Shown: positions 46,338 through 54,156 of the stretch, piece after piece
How positions within the stretch are numbered: position 1 is the first letter of the stretch
Layout of the letters: each line of letters starts with the position of its first letter
Source: an uncultured Candidatus Pelagibacter sp.
GTDB lineage: Bacteria > Pseudomonadota > Alphaproteobacteria > Pelagibacterales > Pelagibacteraceae
Length of the DNA stretch: 64,000 nucleotides
Assembly (NCBI GenBank): GCA_913030805.1
Contig: CAJWDL010000001.1
Span: forward strand, 62,001-126,000
Direction: 5' to 3'
Position numbers and translations under genes: made by a program
The notes under the pieces: generated by a model
What the model was told of the DNA's origin: nothing
What the model saw: only the letters and a program-made list of their open reading frames with translations
Database searches by the model: none

Positions 46338-47093
46338 ATGAGTAAAGTCAAAATAATTGTAATAGCATTGGTGGCATTGATTGGAATATCAAGTAACGCT
46401 TATTCAAAGGTAGCTTTGCTTCAGCCCGATGATTTTGTTGGATTTACTTTTTGGCTTGTGTCAATAGCTTGCCTAGCAACTACGGCGTTTTTTTTTCTAG
46501 AACATAGTTCAGTTACTCGGGCTTGGAAAGCTCCAATTGCTGTTGCAGGCATAGTTACCGGCATTGCTTTCATACACTCCATGTATGTGGGCAACATATG
46601 GGTTGCAACTGGCGACTCTCCAATAATTTATAGATACGTTGACTGGTTAATTACCATGCCACTGCTAACTATACAATTTTACCTAGTGCTATCTGTAGTT
46701 AAAAAAGTTTCACCAATATTATTTTGGAAGTTTTTGATTGCCCCATTAGTAATGGTACTTGGTTGCTATGCTGGCGAAGCCGGATATATTTCGTCTTTCC
46801 TAGGTTTTGTTATATGGATGGTGGGATGGATATATATTTTATACGAAATATTTCCAGGGGAGGCCGGAAGACTTTGTGCTAAATCCACTAATGGAGAACT
46901 AGTTACAGCATTTGGAAAAATGAGAATGATTGTAGTAATTGGTTGGACAATATATCCTTTGGGGTATGTTTTTGGATATTTAACCGGTGGTATAGATTCC
47001 AACACATTAAATGTTATTTATAACTTTGCGGATTTCATTAACAAAATTGCTTTTGCTTTGGTTATTTGGGTTGCTGCTCGTAACCAATATTAA
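46338..47093 (+). CDS. Proteorhodopsin with DTQ motif
   Basis: 251 residues. A signal peptide (1-23, ending AYS) precedes seven helices. Helix C reads RYVDWLITMPLLTIQFYLVL (99-118): Asp102, Thr106 and Gln113 stand at the positions of Asp97, Thr101 and Glu108 of the first described marine proteorhodopsin, so the usual DTE motif is DTQ. The acceptor partners Arg99 and His80 are kept, and Lys236 (DFINKIAFAL) would bind retinal. Leu110 at the tuning position predicts green absorption. A proton pump with a neutral donor position, and perhaps a slow photocycle, is inferred. AAAAGG stands before the ATG. Ferredoxin and reductase genes follow. Confidence 0.95.
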   Translation: MSKVKIIVIALVALIGISSNAYSKVALLQPDDFVGFTFWLVSIACLATTAFFFLEHSSVTRAWKAPIAVAGIVTGIAFIHSMYVGNIWVATGDSPIIYRYVDWLITMPLLTIQFYLVLSVVKKVSPILFWKFLIAPLVMVLGCYAGEAGYISSFLGFVIWMVGWIYILYEIFPGEAGRLCAKSTNGELVTAFGKMRMIVVIGWTIYPLGYVFGYLTGGIDSNTLNVIYNFADFINKIAFALVIWVAARNQY

Positions 47094-47190
47094 TGAATCA
47101 AGATGATAATAATAAGAATTTTAATTGTTAAAAAATAGAACCAGTATTCTTTGCTTGCTCAATTTTTTTGTAATTTATAAGTAAATTTTC

Positions 47191-47511
47191 ATGGCAAAAA
47201 TAACTTATATTGAGCACACAAACAAAAAACACATTGTCGAAGTACCTAGTAACATGAGTGTTATGGAAGGAGCAATACAGAATAATATTCCCGGTATTGA
47301 TGCAGACTGCGGTGGATCAATGGCATGTGCTACATGTCATGTTTATGTCGATAAAAAATGGTTTGATAAACTTAAGAAAAAGAACGAAGGTGAGGAAGAT
47401 ATGTTGGATATGGTCTGTCAACCAAATAAATTTAGTCGATTAAGTTGTCAGTTGATAGTTTCTAATGAACTTGATGGGTTAATTTTAAGAATGCCATCAA
47501 AACAAGGTTAA
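47191..47511 (+). CDS. [2Fe-2S] ferredoxin, adrenodoxin type
   Basis: 106 residues. DADCGGSMACATCHVYV (about 36-52) supplies three Cys in the C-x5-C-x2-C pattern, and MVCQPNKFSRLSCQLIV (about 82-98) supplies the fourth in SRLSCQL. This is the vertebrate-adrenodoxin/bacterial Fdx type, used in Fe-S assembly or P450-type and dioxygenase electron transfer. It lies 97 bases after proteorhodopsin and 4 before a YumC-like reductase, its likely electron donor. Confidence 0.93.
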   Translation: MAKITYIEHTNKKHIVEVPSNMSVMEGAIQNNIPGIDADCGGSMACATCHVYVDKKWFDKLKKKNEGEEDMLDMVCQPNKFSRLSCQLIVSNELDGLILRMPSKQG

Positions 47512-47515
47512 TTAA

Positions 47516-48535
47516 ATGATTTCAACGGATGTTCTAATTGTTGGCGCAGGACCTGCTGCTTTGTTTACTGTACAACAATTAGGTTTATTAGGTTTAAAAG
47601 CTGAAGTTGTCGATAACCTAGATAAGGTGGGAGGTCAGTGTAGTGAACTTTATCCTGATAAACCAATATATGACATTCCTGCAATTCCAGAATGTACGGG
47701 AGAAACTCTAATTAAAAATTTAATGAAGCAAATAGAACCTTTTAATACTAATTTTCATTTAAATGAAAGAGTAGATCAATTAGTAAAGGAGGGAACTAAA
47801 TGGAAAATTACTACAAATAGAAAAAAGGTATTCATCACACCCAGTGTAATTATAGCCGGCGGAGTTGGTTCTTTTGAGCCCAGAAAATTTCCTTTAAAAG
47901 AAGCTGAAAAATTTGAGGATAGTGGTGTTTTTTATTCAATCAGAGATAAAAAATATTTTGATAATAAAAAAATTTGTATTTTTGGTGGAGGGGACTCGGC
48001 GCTTGATTGGTCAATAGAATTATCCAAAAATTCTAAAGTTGTTTTAGTACATAGAAGATCAGAGTTTAGGGGGACATCCAAAAATGTTGAAACTATTAAA
48101 AGGTTTGAAAAAGATGGAAAAATTCAAATTAAAACACCTTATCAAATAAATTCTATTGAAGGAGATGATAAAATTACATCTATTACAATAAAGGACGATG
48201 AAGGAAAAATAAAAAAGATTGATACAGATTATATTCTTGGTTTTTTTGGTTTGGTTATGAAATTAGGGCCAATAGCAGAATGGGGACTAAATTTAGACAA
48301 AAAACATATAACTGTTAGTACAGAAAACTTTCAAACCGATAAGGAAGGAATATTTGCTATCGGGGATATTTGTACCTATCCAGGTAAAATTAAATTAATT
48401 TTATCAAGTTTTCATGAGGGTGCATTGGCGGCTAGAGGATGTTTTGAATTAGCTAGGCCTAACGAAAAATATAGACATGAATTCACAACAACGTCTAAAA
48501 TCATCCATGAGAGATTAGGTAAAAAAAAATCATAG
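47516..48535 (+). CDS. Ferredoxin-NADP+ reductase, thioredoxin-reductase-like (YumC type)
   Basis: 339 residues. The FAD motif VLIVGAGPAALFTVQQLGLLG is at 6-26, a conserved VGGQCSELYPDKPIYDIPA near 39-57, the NADP motif IFGGGDSALDWSIEL near 155 and GDICTYPGKIKLILSSFHEGALAA near 281. The CxxC redox pair of true thioredoxin reductase is missing, which fits the FNR2/YumC group that reduces ferredoxin with NADPH. The adjacent ferredoxin supports this. Often annotated trxB in relatives, which would be misleading. Confidence 0.9.
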   Translation: MISTDVLIVGAGPAALFTVQQLGLLGLKAEVVDNLDKVGGQCSELYPDKPIYDIPAIPECTGETLIKNLMKQIEPFNTNFHLNERVDQLVKEGTKWKITTNRKKVFITPSVIIAGGVGSFEPRKFPLKEAEKFEDSGVFYSIRDKKYFDNKKICIFGGGDSALDWSIELSKNSKVVLVHRRSEFRGTSKNVETIKRFEKDGKIQIKTPYQINSIEGDDKITSITIKDDEGKIKKIDTDYILGFFGLVMKLGPIAEWGLNLDKKHITVSTENFQTDKEGIFAIGDICTYPGKIKLILSSFHEGALAARGCFELARPNEKYRHEFTTTSKIIHERLGKKKS

Positions 48536-48541
48536 AGCTGT

Positions 48542-49174
48542 ATGATAGAATTATTTTATTCGCCGACACCGAATGGAAGAAAAGTGTCTATCATGTTAGA
48601 GGAAACTAAGATCAACTATAAAATAACACATATTGATTTAAGTAAAGATGAACAATTTAAACCTGAATTTCTTAAACTTAATCCCTACGGAAAAATTCCA
48701 GTAATAATTGATCATGAAAAAAATTTAGTTCTTATAGAGTCAGGTGCTATACTTATTTATTTAGCCAAAAAAAGTAAACAGTTCCTTCCTCAGGAAAATG
48801 AAACCAAAATCTTTGAATGGCTAATGTTTCAAATGGGCAATGTTGGGCCAATGCTTGGTCAGCATCATCATTTTCATCATTTTAATCCTGAAAAAAGTAA
48901 ATATGCCGAAGATCGATTTTTTAAGAATTCTGTTCGAGTCTATGAAGTTTTAGATAGAGCTTTGAGTAAAAATAATTATTTAGCTGGTGAAGATTATTCA
49001 ATAGCCGATATAGCAACTTTTCCCTGGATCGCTAGGCACGAATGGCATGACATTGGTTTAAAAAAATATAAACATTTAAGCAGATGGTATAAATCTATTT
49101 CTAATAGGTGGGCTGTAAAAAAAGGATACGATTGTTTAAATACCGGAGAAAAAATACCTAAGATAAAATTATAA
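48542..49174 (+). CDS. Glutathione S-transferase family protein
   Basis: 210 residues. The thioredoxin-like N-domain starts ELFYSPTPNGRKVSIMLEE (3-21) and contains NPYGKIPVIID near 49 and the glutathione-contact ESGAILIYLA near 66. The helical C-domain contains NYLAGEDYSIADIATFPWI (about 145-163). TPNGRKVSI places it near the YfcG/Ure2p-like (nu) group, which can show disulfide reductase activity. It follows the reductase gene by 6 bases and closes the proteorhodopsin-led gene row. Its 3' end overlaps the convergent dksA by 6 bases. Confidence 0.92.
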   Translation: MIELFYSPTPNGRKVSIMLEETKINYKITHIDLSKDEQFKPEFLKLNPYGKIPVIIDHEKNLVLIESGAILIYLAKKSKQFLPQENETKIFEWLMFQMGNVGPMLGQHHHFHHFNPEKSKYAEDRFFKNSVRVYEVLDRALSKNNYLAGEDYSIADIATFPWIARHEWHDIGLKKYKHLSRWYKSISNRWAVKKGYDCLNTGEKIPKIKL

Positions 49175-49588
49175 TTCCACGTGAATTTTTTCCTCTTTTT
49201 CGTGTTTTTCTTGCGCAGTAATGCACAAAGTTGCAATAGGTCTTGCGATTAACCTTTTCAGACCAATTGGCTCACCTGTCTCTTCACAAAATCCATAGGT
49301 TCCCTCCTTTAATCTCCTTAAAGCTGCATCAATTTTAGAAACAAGTTTTATCTGTCTATTTACCGTTCTAATTTCCACATTTTTCCCTGTGTAAGAACTT
49401 GCTTGATCAATAACATCTGGGGATGAAATATTGTCAACTAAATCACTAGAGTATAAAGCCTGAGAATTAGACTTAATTATTTCATTTTTCCATTCAGTTA
49501 ATCTTTGTATAAAATAAGCCTTGTGTTTTTCACACATGTACTTTTCTTTTTTATTGGGTATATATTTCTTTGAATTTCTTGCAGGCAT
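49169..49588 (-). CDS. dksA: DksA/TraR-family transcription factor, Cys-poor
   Basis: 139 residues from the ATG at 49588, chosen because PARNSKKYIPNKKEKYMCEKHKAYF matches the family N-terminus; an in-frame ATG at 49621 is possible. A coiled coil (about 30-95) with tip region around DLVDNISSPDV is followed by the zinc-finger region YGFCEETGEPIGLKRLIARPIATLCITAQE. Only two of the four zinc Cys are present, as in many alphaproteobacterial DksA. It binds in the RNA polymerase secondary channel and acts with ppGpp on rRNA and amino-acid promoters. Confidence 0.92.
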   Translation of the reverse strand: MPARNSKKYIPNKKEKYMCEKHKAYFIQRLTEWKNEIIKSNSQALYSSDLVDNISSPDVIDQASSYTGKNVEIRTVNRQIKLVSKIDAALRRLKEGTYGFCEETGEPIGLKRLIARPIATLCITAQEKHEKEEKIHVEL

Positions 49589-49663
49589 AACAAAATAAAT
49601 GGGGGGCAGTATATTCAGCATTAATTTACTGTCAAGTTAAGTTAGTTTATATAAATTATATTT

Positions 49664-51079
49664 ATGTCTATTAAACAAGGTCAGATTAGCAAATTTTTTG
49701 TAATTTTTTTATTTGTTCATGTATCAATTTGGACGTTAATTCCCTCTTTGATAAATTCGAATCTTCCATTGGATACAATAGAAGCTTTAGCTTGGGCTAG
49801 CGATATTCAATGGGGCTATAGCAAACATCCACCATCAAGCGCATGGTTTTCTGGATTAGTATTTGCAATTTTTTCAAACCAGGATTGGGCATATTACCTC
49901 CTTAGCCAGCTATTTGTTGTCATAAGCTTTATAATAGTGTGGAAATTTTCTGAGGATTTTTTTAAAAAACAGATTCATAGGTTGATATCGGTATTATTAT
50001 TAGAAGGTATTTGTTTTTACAATTTTACTTCACCAGAATTCAATGTTTATGTTTGCCAGTTACCCTTTTGGACCTTAACGGTTTTCTATTGTTGGAAAGG
50101 AATTACGCAAAATGATTATATAAGTTGGTTATTATTTGGATTTTTTGCAGGATTTGGAGCTTTATCACATTATCTATTTTTTTATCTGTTAATGACCTTA
50201 AATATATTTTTTATCTACATGATGTTTAAAAAAGAGTTTAATTCTAAATGTTTAATTTCTCTAATCGCTTTTTCAATAGTTTTTTTGCCTCATTTAATTT
50301 GGCTGACAGAAAATAATTTTATTACTATTAACTACGCACTACATAGAACAGGATTAGAGGAATCAATTTTTTTGAACCACTTATATTATCCAATAATTTT
50401 TTTAGCAAAACAGATTGGAATAATGGTGCCATTTTTTATAATGTTGCTATTTGTTGTTTCAAAATTTAAATATAAAATAAATCTTAAGGATAAAAAGCTG
50501 ATATTTCTAATTATAATAAATATCGTACCATTGCTTTTAATTTTTCTAACCTCATTTTTTTTGGGTGCAAGAATTAGAACTATGTGGATGACTCCTTTTT
50601 ACTTATTTAGTGGAGTATTATGTGTTTATATATTTCAAACTAAAATTTACAGAGAAAGATTCAAGTATTTTTTAAATGTGTTTTTATTTCTGTTTATTTT
50701 GTATCCATCTATTTATATTTATCATTCAATTTCCAAAAAAGGTCAAAGAACAGATTATCCTGGAAAAGAAATAGCTCAACTTATTCAAACTAAATGGGAT
50801 AACACTTTCTCAAATGAAATTGAAATAGTGTTTGGAAATGTATGGGAAGCAGGAAACCTATCATATCATCTAAAATCGAAACCGGAATGGACAGGAGGTT
50901 GGTGGCATGGAATAAAAGAAATACCCAAAAATATAGATGGAGGAATAATTGTAATTGGAGATTATGATGAAAACATACTTGTAAATAAGATTTGTACCAT
51001 TTCAAATACATTGTCTCATGTAGTTTTATTACAACTTAAATATTTTAACCATAATGTTTGTATGATTGGGAAAAAATGA
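49664..51079 (+). CDS. GT39-like membrane glycosyltransferase
   Basis: 471 residues with about ten membrane helices. The N-terminal loop after helix 1 (LPLDTIEALAWASDIQWGYSKHPPSSAWFSGL, about 35-66) has the acidic and HPP features of the PMT/ArnT-type (GT39/GT83) enzymes that move sugars from polyprenyl phosphate to lipid or protein acceptors on the periplasmic face. A soluble C-terminal part follows from about 360. It overlaps a GT2 gene by 22 bases; that enzyme could charge the lipid carrier. Acceptor unknown. Confidence 0.8.
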   Translation: MSIKQGQISKFFVIFLFVHVSIWTLIPSLINSNLPLDTIEALAWASDIQWGYSKHPPSSAWFSGLVFAIFSNQDWAYYLLSQLFVVISFIIVWKFSEDFFKKQIHRLISVLLLEGICFYNFTSPEFNVYVCQLPFWTLTVFYCWKGITQNDYISWLLFGFFAGFGALSHYLFFYLLMTLNIFFIYMMFKKEFNSKCLISLIAFSIVFLPHLIWLTENNFITINYALHRTGLEESIFLNHLYYPIIFLAKQIGIMVPFFIMLLFVVSKFKYKINLKDKKLIFLIIINIVPLLLIFLTSFFLGARIRTMWMTPFYLFSGVLCVYIFQTKIYRERFKYFLNVFLFLFILYPSIYIYHSISKKGQRTDYPGKEIAQLIQTKWDNTFSNEIEIVFGNVWEAGNLSYHLKSKPEWTGGWWHGIKEIPKNIDGGIIVIGDYDENILVNKICTISNTLSHVVLLQLKYFNHNVCMIGKK

Positions 51080-51948
51080 AAAAGTTTATAATTTTAATAC
51101 CTGTGTATAATGATTGGAAGTCGGCCTCTAAACTCCTAAAAGAAATCGACTTACAGATTGTTGAATGGGAATCAGAAGTGTCTGTTTTAATTATTGATGA
51201 TTTTTCAACCGAAGCAAAGTCAGATATAGATTCAAATTTTAAAAAAATAAAATCAGTGAAAGTTTTGAATATGAAAAAAAATCAAGGACACGCAAGATGT
51301 TTTGCCACCGGGTTAAAATTTATCATCGAAAGAGAAAATTTTGATTATGTAATACTCATGGATGCAGATGGCGAAGATAGACCCGAGGAATTAAATTTGC
51401 TTTTTAATAAGTCAAAAGAATATCCCAACAAAGTTATTACCGCAGATAGAACTAAGAGATCGGAAGGACCGCTGTTCAAATTTTGTTATGAAATTCATAA
51501 ATATTTAACTTATATATTCACAGGACATCTAATTAAGTTTGGAAATTATACTTGTTTACCTAGAGATTCTGTGGTTAAAATAATCAAAGAACCTTCGGCT
51601 TGGAGCAGTTTTTCAGGATCATTAACCAAATTAATTCCAGATCGAATTTCCGTATCCTCCATTAAGGGTTTGAGATATTACGGTCCATCTAAAATGAGTT
51701 TTTTTAGCCTCTTAATCCATTCTCTTTCTATAATTGCGGTTTTTAAAAAAACTGTTTTTTTACGATCTTTTATTTTTTTATCTGTATATTTATTGTTAAT
51801 TTTTCAATCTTTATCTTTTATTACCCTGTTACCTGTATTTTTAATTGTAATTTTACTTTTCGCAATAATTTGGGTTTCAAATCGTGAAAATTTAGATCAG
51901 TTCAATAAATCTTTGGATAACATTTCAAGCATTGATAGTGTTAATTAG
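51058..51948 (+). CDS. GT2-family glycosyltransferase
   Basis: 296 residues. A GT-A fold is visible as FIILIPVYNDWKSASKLL (4-21), LIIDDFST near 44 and YVILMDADGEDRPEEL near 98-113 with the DAD metal motif. Two C-terminal membrane helices (about 232-280) follow, as in polyprenyl-phosphate glycosyltransferases such as DPM1 or ArnC. Charging of a lipid carrier with sugar, then used by the GT39-like enzyme encoded just upstream (22-base overlap), is inferred. Its 3' end overlaps convergent umuC by 8 bases. Confidence 0.85.
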   Translation: MYDWEKMKKFIILIPVYNDWKSASKLLKEIDLQIVEWESEVSVLIIDDFSTEAKSDIDSNFKKIKSVKVLNMKKNQGHARCFATGLKFIIERENFDYVILMDADGEDRPEELNLLFNKSKEYPNKVITADRTKRSEGPLFKFCYEIHKYLTYIFTGHLIKFGNYTCLPRDSVVKIIKEPSAWSSFSGSLTKLIPDRISVSSIKGLRYYGPSKMSFFSLLIHSLSIIAVFKKTVFLRSFIFLSVYLLLIFQSLSFITLLPVFLIVILLFAIIWVSNRENLDQFNKSLDNISSIDSVN

Positions 51949-53221
51949 CCTTTATGATCGGCAAATAATCAAAATTAGTAGTATCAATTTTTGAAAAATA
52001 TTTTCTTCCTATATTCTTTTTTTTATTTAGACCTGCGTTAGCCAAGCTTAAAGTTGAACGTCCATATCTATAATTTGTGTAATCAATAGATTTCATCAAA
52101 CTTTTTATTCTTTTTTCTTTTGATGAGAAAAATAGATTATGAGTTTTTTCTGAATCCAATAATCCTGATAAAATTATTCCCGTTTTTTGGTATTTATAAC
52201 CCTTTTTAAAAATAGATTTTAATCCTCCTAAAGCACTTTTTACTATTTCAATACTATTGTCGGTAGCGATTGGAAAATCAATTGTTTTTGAATTTGAATA
52301 AAATATTTTTTTGTTTTGAAAAAGACTTGTTCTTATAAAAATAGTTATAGTTTTTGCTAACAAAGATTCTGATCTTATTTTTTCCGCAGCATTTAAGGAA
52401 TGAGAAGCAATAGATTCCACAAGTATTTGAAAATTTTCTACTTTTTTGCCAAACGATCTTGATACACAACAACTTTTTCTTTTTGCTTGATAGTTTTCTA
52501 AATCAATACAAGAAATACCTCTTAATTCCATTGCTGTTCTAGAAGCTAAGACATTCGAATTATTTTTTATCCAATTGTTAGATATATTTTTTAGTTGTTT
52601 TGCATTATTAATACCATGTTTAATATAAAACTTAGACGTTTGTCTTCCGACACCCCATATATCATTAATTTTTATTTTTTCTAATATCGAGTCAATATTC
52701 TCTAAACCTATTAAATTTATAATACCAGATTTTTGTTTCTTAGCTATGTGATTTGCTATTTTGCTGAGAGTTTTAGTTTTTGCTATACCAATGCTTGTTG
52801 GTATACCTGTCCAATGTAATATTGTATCTCTAACTTTTTTACCAAAAGATGAAATCATATTATTTGGTATACTTGATAAATCCAAAAAAGCTTCGTCTAT
52901 AGAATAAATTTCTATATTTGGGACAAGATATTTTAAAATTCGCATTACTCTTCTAGATATATCTCCATATAGTGAATAATTTGAAGAAAACACATATACA
53001 CCATTTTTAGTAATTATTTCTTTTGCTTTAAAATATGGATCACCCATTTTGATACCTAATATTTTTGCTTCGGAAGATCTTGAAATTATGCACCCATCAT
53101 TATTTGAAAGAACAACTACTGGTTTTTTAAGAATATGTGGTTTAAATAATCTTTCACAAGATACATAAAAAGAATTGCAATCAACCAAAGCTATTTTTTT
53201 AGTATGTGGAATGTATGACAT
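51941..53221 (-). CDS. umuC: DNA polymerase V catalytic subunit UmuC
   Basis: 426 residues from the ATG at 53221, which has a GGGGTG upstream; an in-frame ATG at 53242 is the alternative. The Y-family palm has IALVDCNSFYVSCERLFKP (10-28), the catalytic YSIDEAFLDLSS near 99 and the helix-hairpin-helix region NDIWGVGRQTSKFYIKHGI near 180. It performs error-prone bypass of DNA lesions with cleaved UmuD. It overlaps umuD, so the two are coupled and share the SOS promoter. Confidence 0.94.
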   Translation of the reverse strand: MSYIPHTKKIALVDCNSFYVSCERLFKPHILKKPVVVLSNNDGCIISRSSEAKILGIKMGDPYFKAKEIITKNGVYVFSSNYSLYGDISRRVMRILKYLVPNIEIYSIDEAFLDLSSIPNNMISSFGKKVRDTILHWTGIPTSIGIAKTKTLSKIANHIAKKQKSGIINLIGLENIDSILEKIKINDIWGVGRQTSKFYIKHGINNAKQLKNISNNWIKNNSNVLASRTAMELRGISCIDLENYQAKRKSCCVSRSFGKKVENFQILVESIASHSLNAAEKIRSESLLAKTITIFIRTSLFQNKKIFYSNSKTIDFPIATDNSIEIVKSALGGLKSIFKKGYKYQKTGIILSGLLDSEKTHNLFFSSKEKRIKSLMKSIDYTNYRYGRSTLSLANAGLNKKKNIGRKYFSKIDTTNFDYLPIIKAN

Positions 53222-53594
53222 AGGTAACAACACCCCAAACAAAAATATCTGAGCTTGGGTTTATGATAATTTTATCGTCAAGGTTTTTTGAACCAGAAGA
53301 AAGAAATTGTAGATTTTTTTCTTTTATAAAACTTTTTACTACAAGTTCATCATTTACATTTGCAATTACGATTGAAAGATTTTTGGGTCTTAGGCTTTTA
53401 TCAACTATTAAAAGATCGCCGTCATATATTCCAACATTGGACATGGATTTACCTTGGACTCTAATTATAAAAGTTGCGGGTGCATTTTTTATTAAATGAA
53501 TGTTAAGATCTACATCTTCTTCTACGTAGTCAGTTGCTGGTGAAGGAAAACCAGCACTCGCTTTGTGTAAGTAAAATGGTAATAACGAACTCAT
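53199..53594 (-). CDS. umuD: UmuD self-cleaving subunit of DNA polymerase V
   Basis: 131 residues of the S24/LexA family. The cleavage site lies in KASAGFPSPATDYVEEDVDL (Ala-Gly where E. coli has Cys-Gly), the nucleophile in VQGKSMSNVGIYDGDLLIVD (about 47-66) and the Lys in NDELVVKSFI near 85. RecA-stimulated self-cleavage activates it for lesion bypass with UmuC. The start codon lies only 5 bases from a perfect SOS box, and the predicted leader is about 15 bases with no ribosome-binding site. Confidence 0.94.
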   Translation of the reverse strand: MSSLLPFYLHKASAGFPSPATDYVEEDVDLNIHLIKNAPATFIIRVQGKSMSNVGIYDGDLLIVDKSLRPKNLSIVIANVNDELVVKSFIKEKNLQFLSSGSKNLDDKIIINPSSDIFVWGVVTYVIHSTY

Positions 53595-53598
53595 AAAT

Positions 53599-53613
53599 GT
53601 TCTTATTTTGTTC
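53599..53613 (-). promoter_or_regulatory. SOS box (LexA operator) of umuDC
   Basis: GTTC-TTATTTT-GTTC, a perfect match to the alphaproteobacterial LexA operator GTTC-N7-GTTC, read on the plus strand. It lies between the -10 element and the umuD start, so bound LexA would cover the transcription start. Confidence 0.85.
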
Positions 53614-53615
53614 TT

Positions 53616-53644
53616 ATTATTAACATGTTAAAATGTATAGTCAA
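53616..53644 (-). promoter_or_regulatory. umuDC promoter
   Basis: On the minus strand, TTGACT (53639-53644) and AATAAT (53616-53621) are 17 bases apart. The start site should fall near 53609, inside the SOS box, giving a leader of about 15 bases. Confidence 0.7.
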
Positions 53645-53723
53645 CTATCAGGTTGTATTTTGAGTCCAAATCAGAATCGTAAAAGAATCAAAATAGGAAC
53701 ATCTAAAATAAATCTAAATATGC

Positions 53724-53732
53724 TGTGGATAA
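53724..53732 (-). promoter_or_regulatory. Single DnaA-box match
   Basis: TGTGGATAA is the complement of the consensus TTATCCACA. It lies in the 187-base gap between umuD and the GFA gene. One isolated match in 64 kb is not far from chance, so its meaning is doubtful. The rest of this gap is AT-rich and holds only the umuDC control sites. Confidence 0.3.
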
Positions 53733-53781
53733 CTGTTACTAGGATATAAAAATAATGATAAAGCAATCAAATTAAAAATAA

Positions 53782-54150
53782 ATGAAAAAGCTAACCTGTC
53801 ACTGCGGTGGAGTAGAAATCCAAGTTAGAGTACCAGACGAAGGATTTGAAAAACTTATGCGATGCAATTGTTCATTATGCAAAAGAAAAGGATACATCAT
53901 AGGAATGATTGGCCCCGAAGATTTTAAGATAAGTAAAGGAGAGAACCTCTTAAAGCTTTATCAATATCATACAAAAACTGCAAAACATTATTTTTGCTCA
54001 AATTGTGGAATCCATACGCATAACAATCCGAGAAGCAATCCAAAAATTTATGGAATAAATATAGCCTGCGTTGAAGGTATTAATCCGTTTGAATTAAAAA
54101 ATGTTGCAATTAATGACGGTGTCAACCATCCCCTGGATCAAAAAAAATAA
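53782..54150 (+). CDS. GFA-family zinc-binding protein
   Basis: 122 residues. LTCHCGGVEIQVRVP (4-18), MRCNCSLCKRKGY near 30-42 and YFCSNCGIHTHNNPR near 74-88 give the Cys pattern of the GFA fold. It is a distant paralogue of the protein at 42582, sharing the layout but little else. No partner enzyme for formaldehyde metabolism is adjacent, and substrate is unknown. The next gene starts 6 bases later. Confidence 0.85.
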   Translation: MKKLTCHCGGVEIQVRVPDEGFEKLMRCNCSLCKRKGYIIGMIGPEDFKISKGENLLKLYQYHTKTAKHYFCSNCGIHTHNNPRSNPKIYGINIACVEGINPFELKNVAINDGVNHPLDQKK

Positions 54151-54156
54151 TATTAA

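Noticed and set aside
49169..49588. Loss of zinc Cys in DksA as an anomaly
   Set aside because: Alphaproteobacterial DksA proteins commonly lack some or all of these Cys.
53724..53732. Replication origin suggested by a DnaA box
   Set aside because: It is a single match, with no cluster of boxes and no origin-linked genes nearby.
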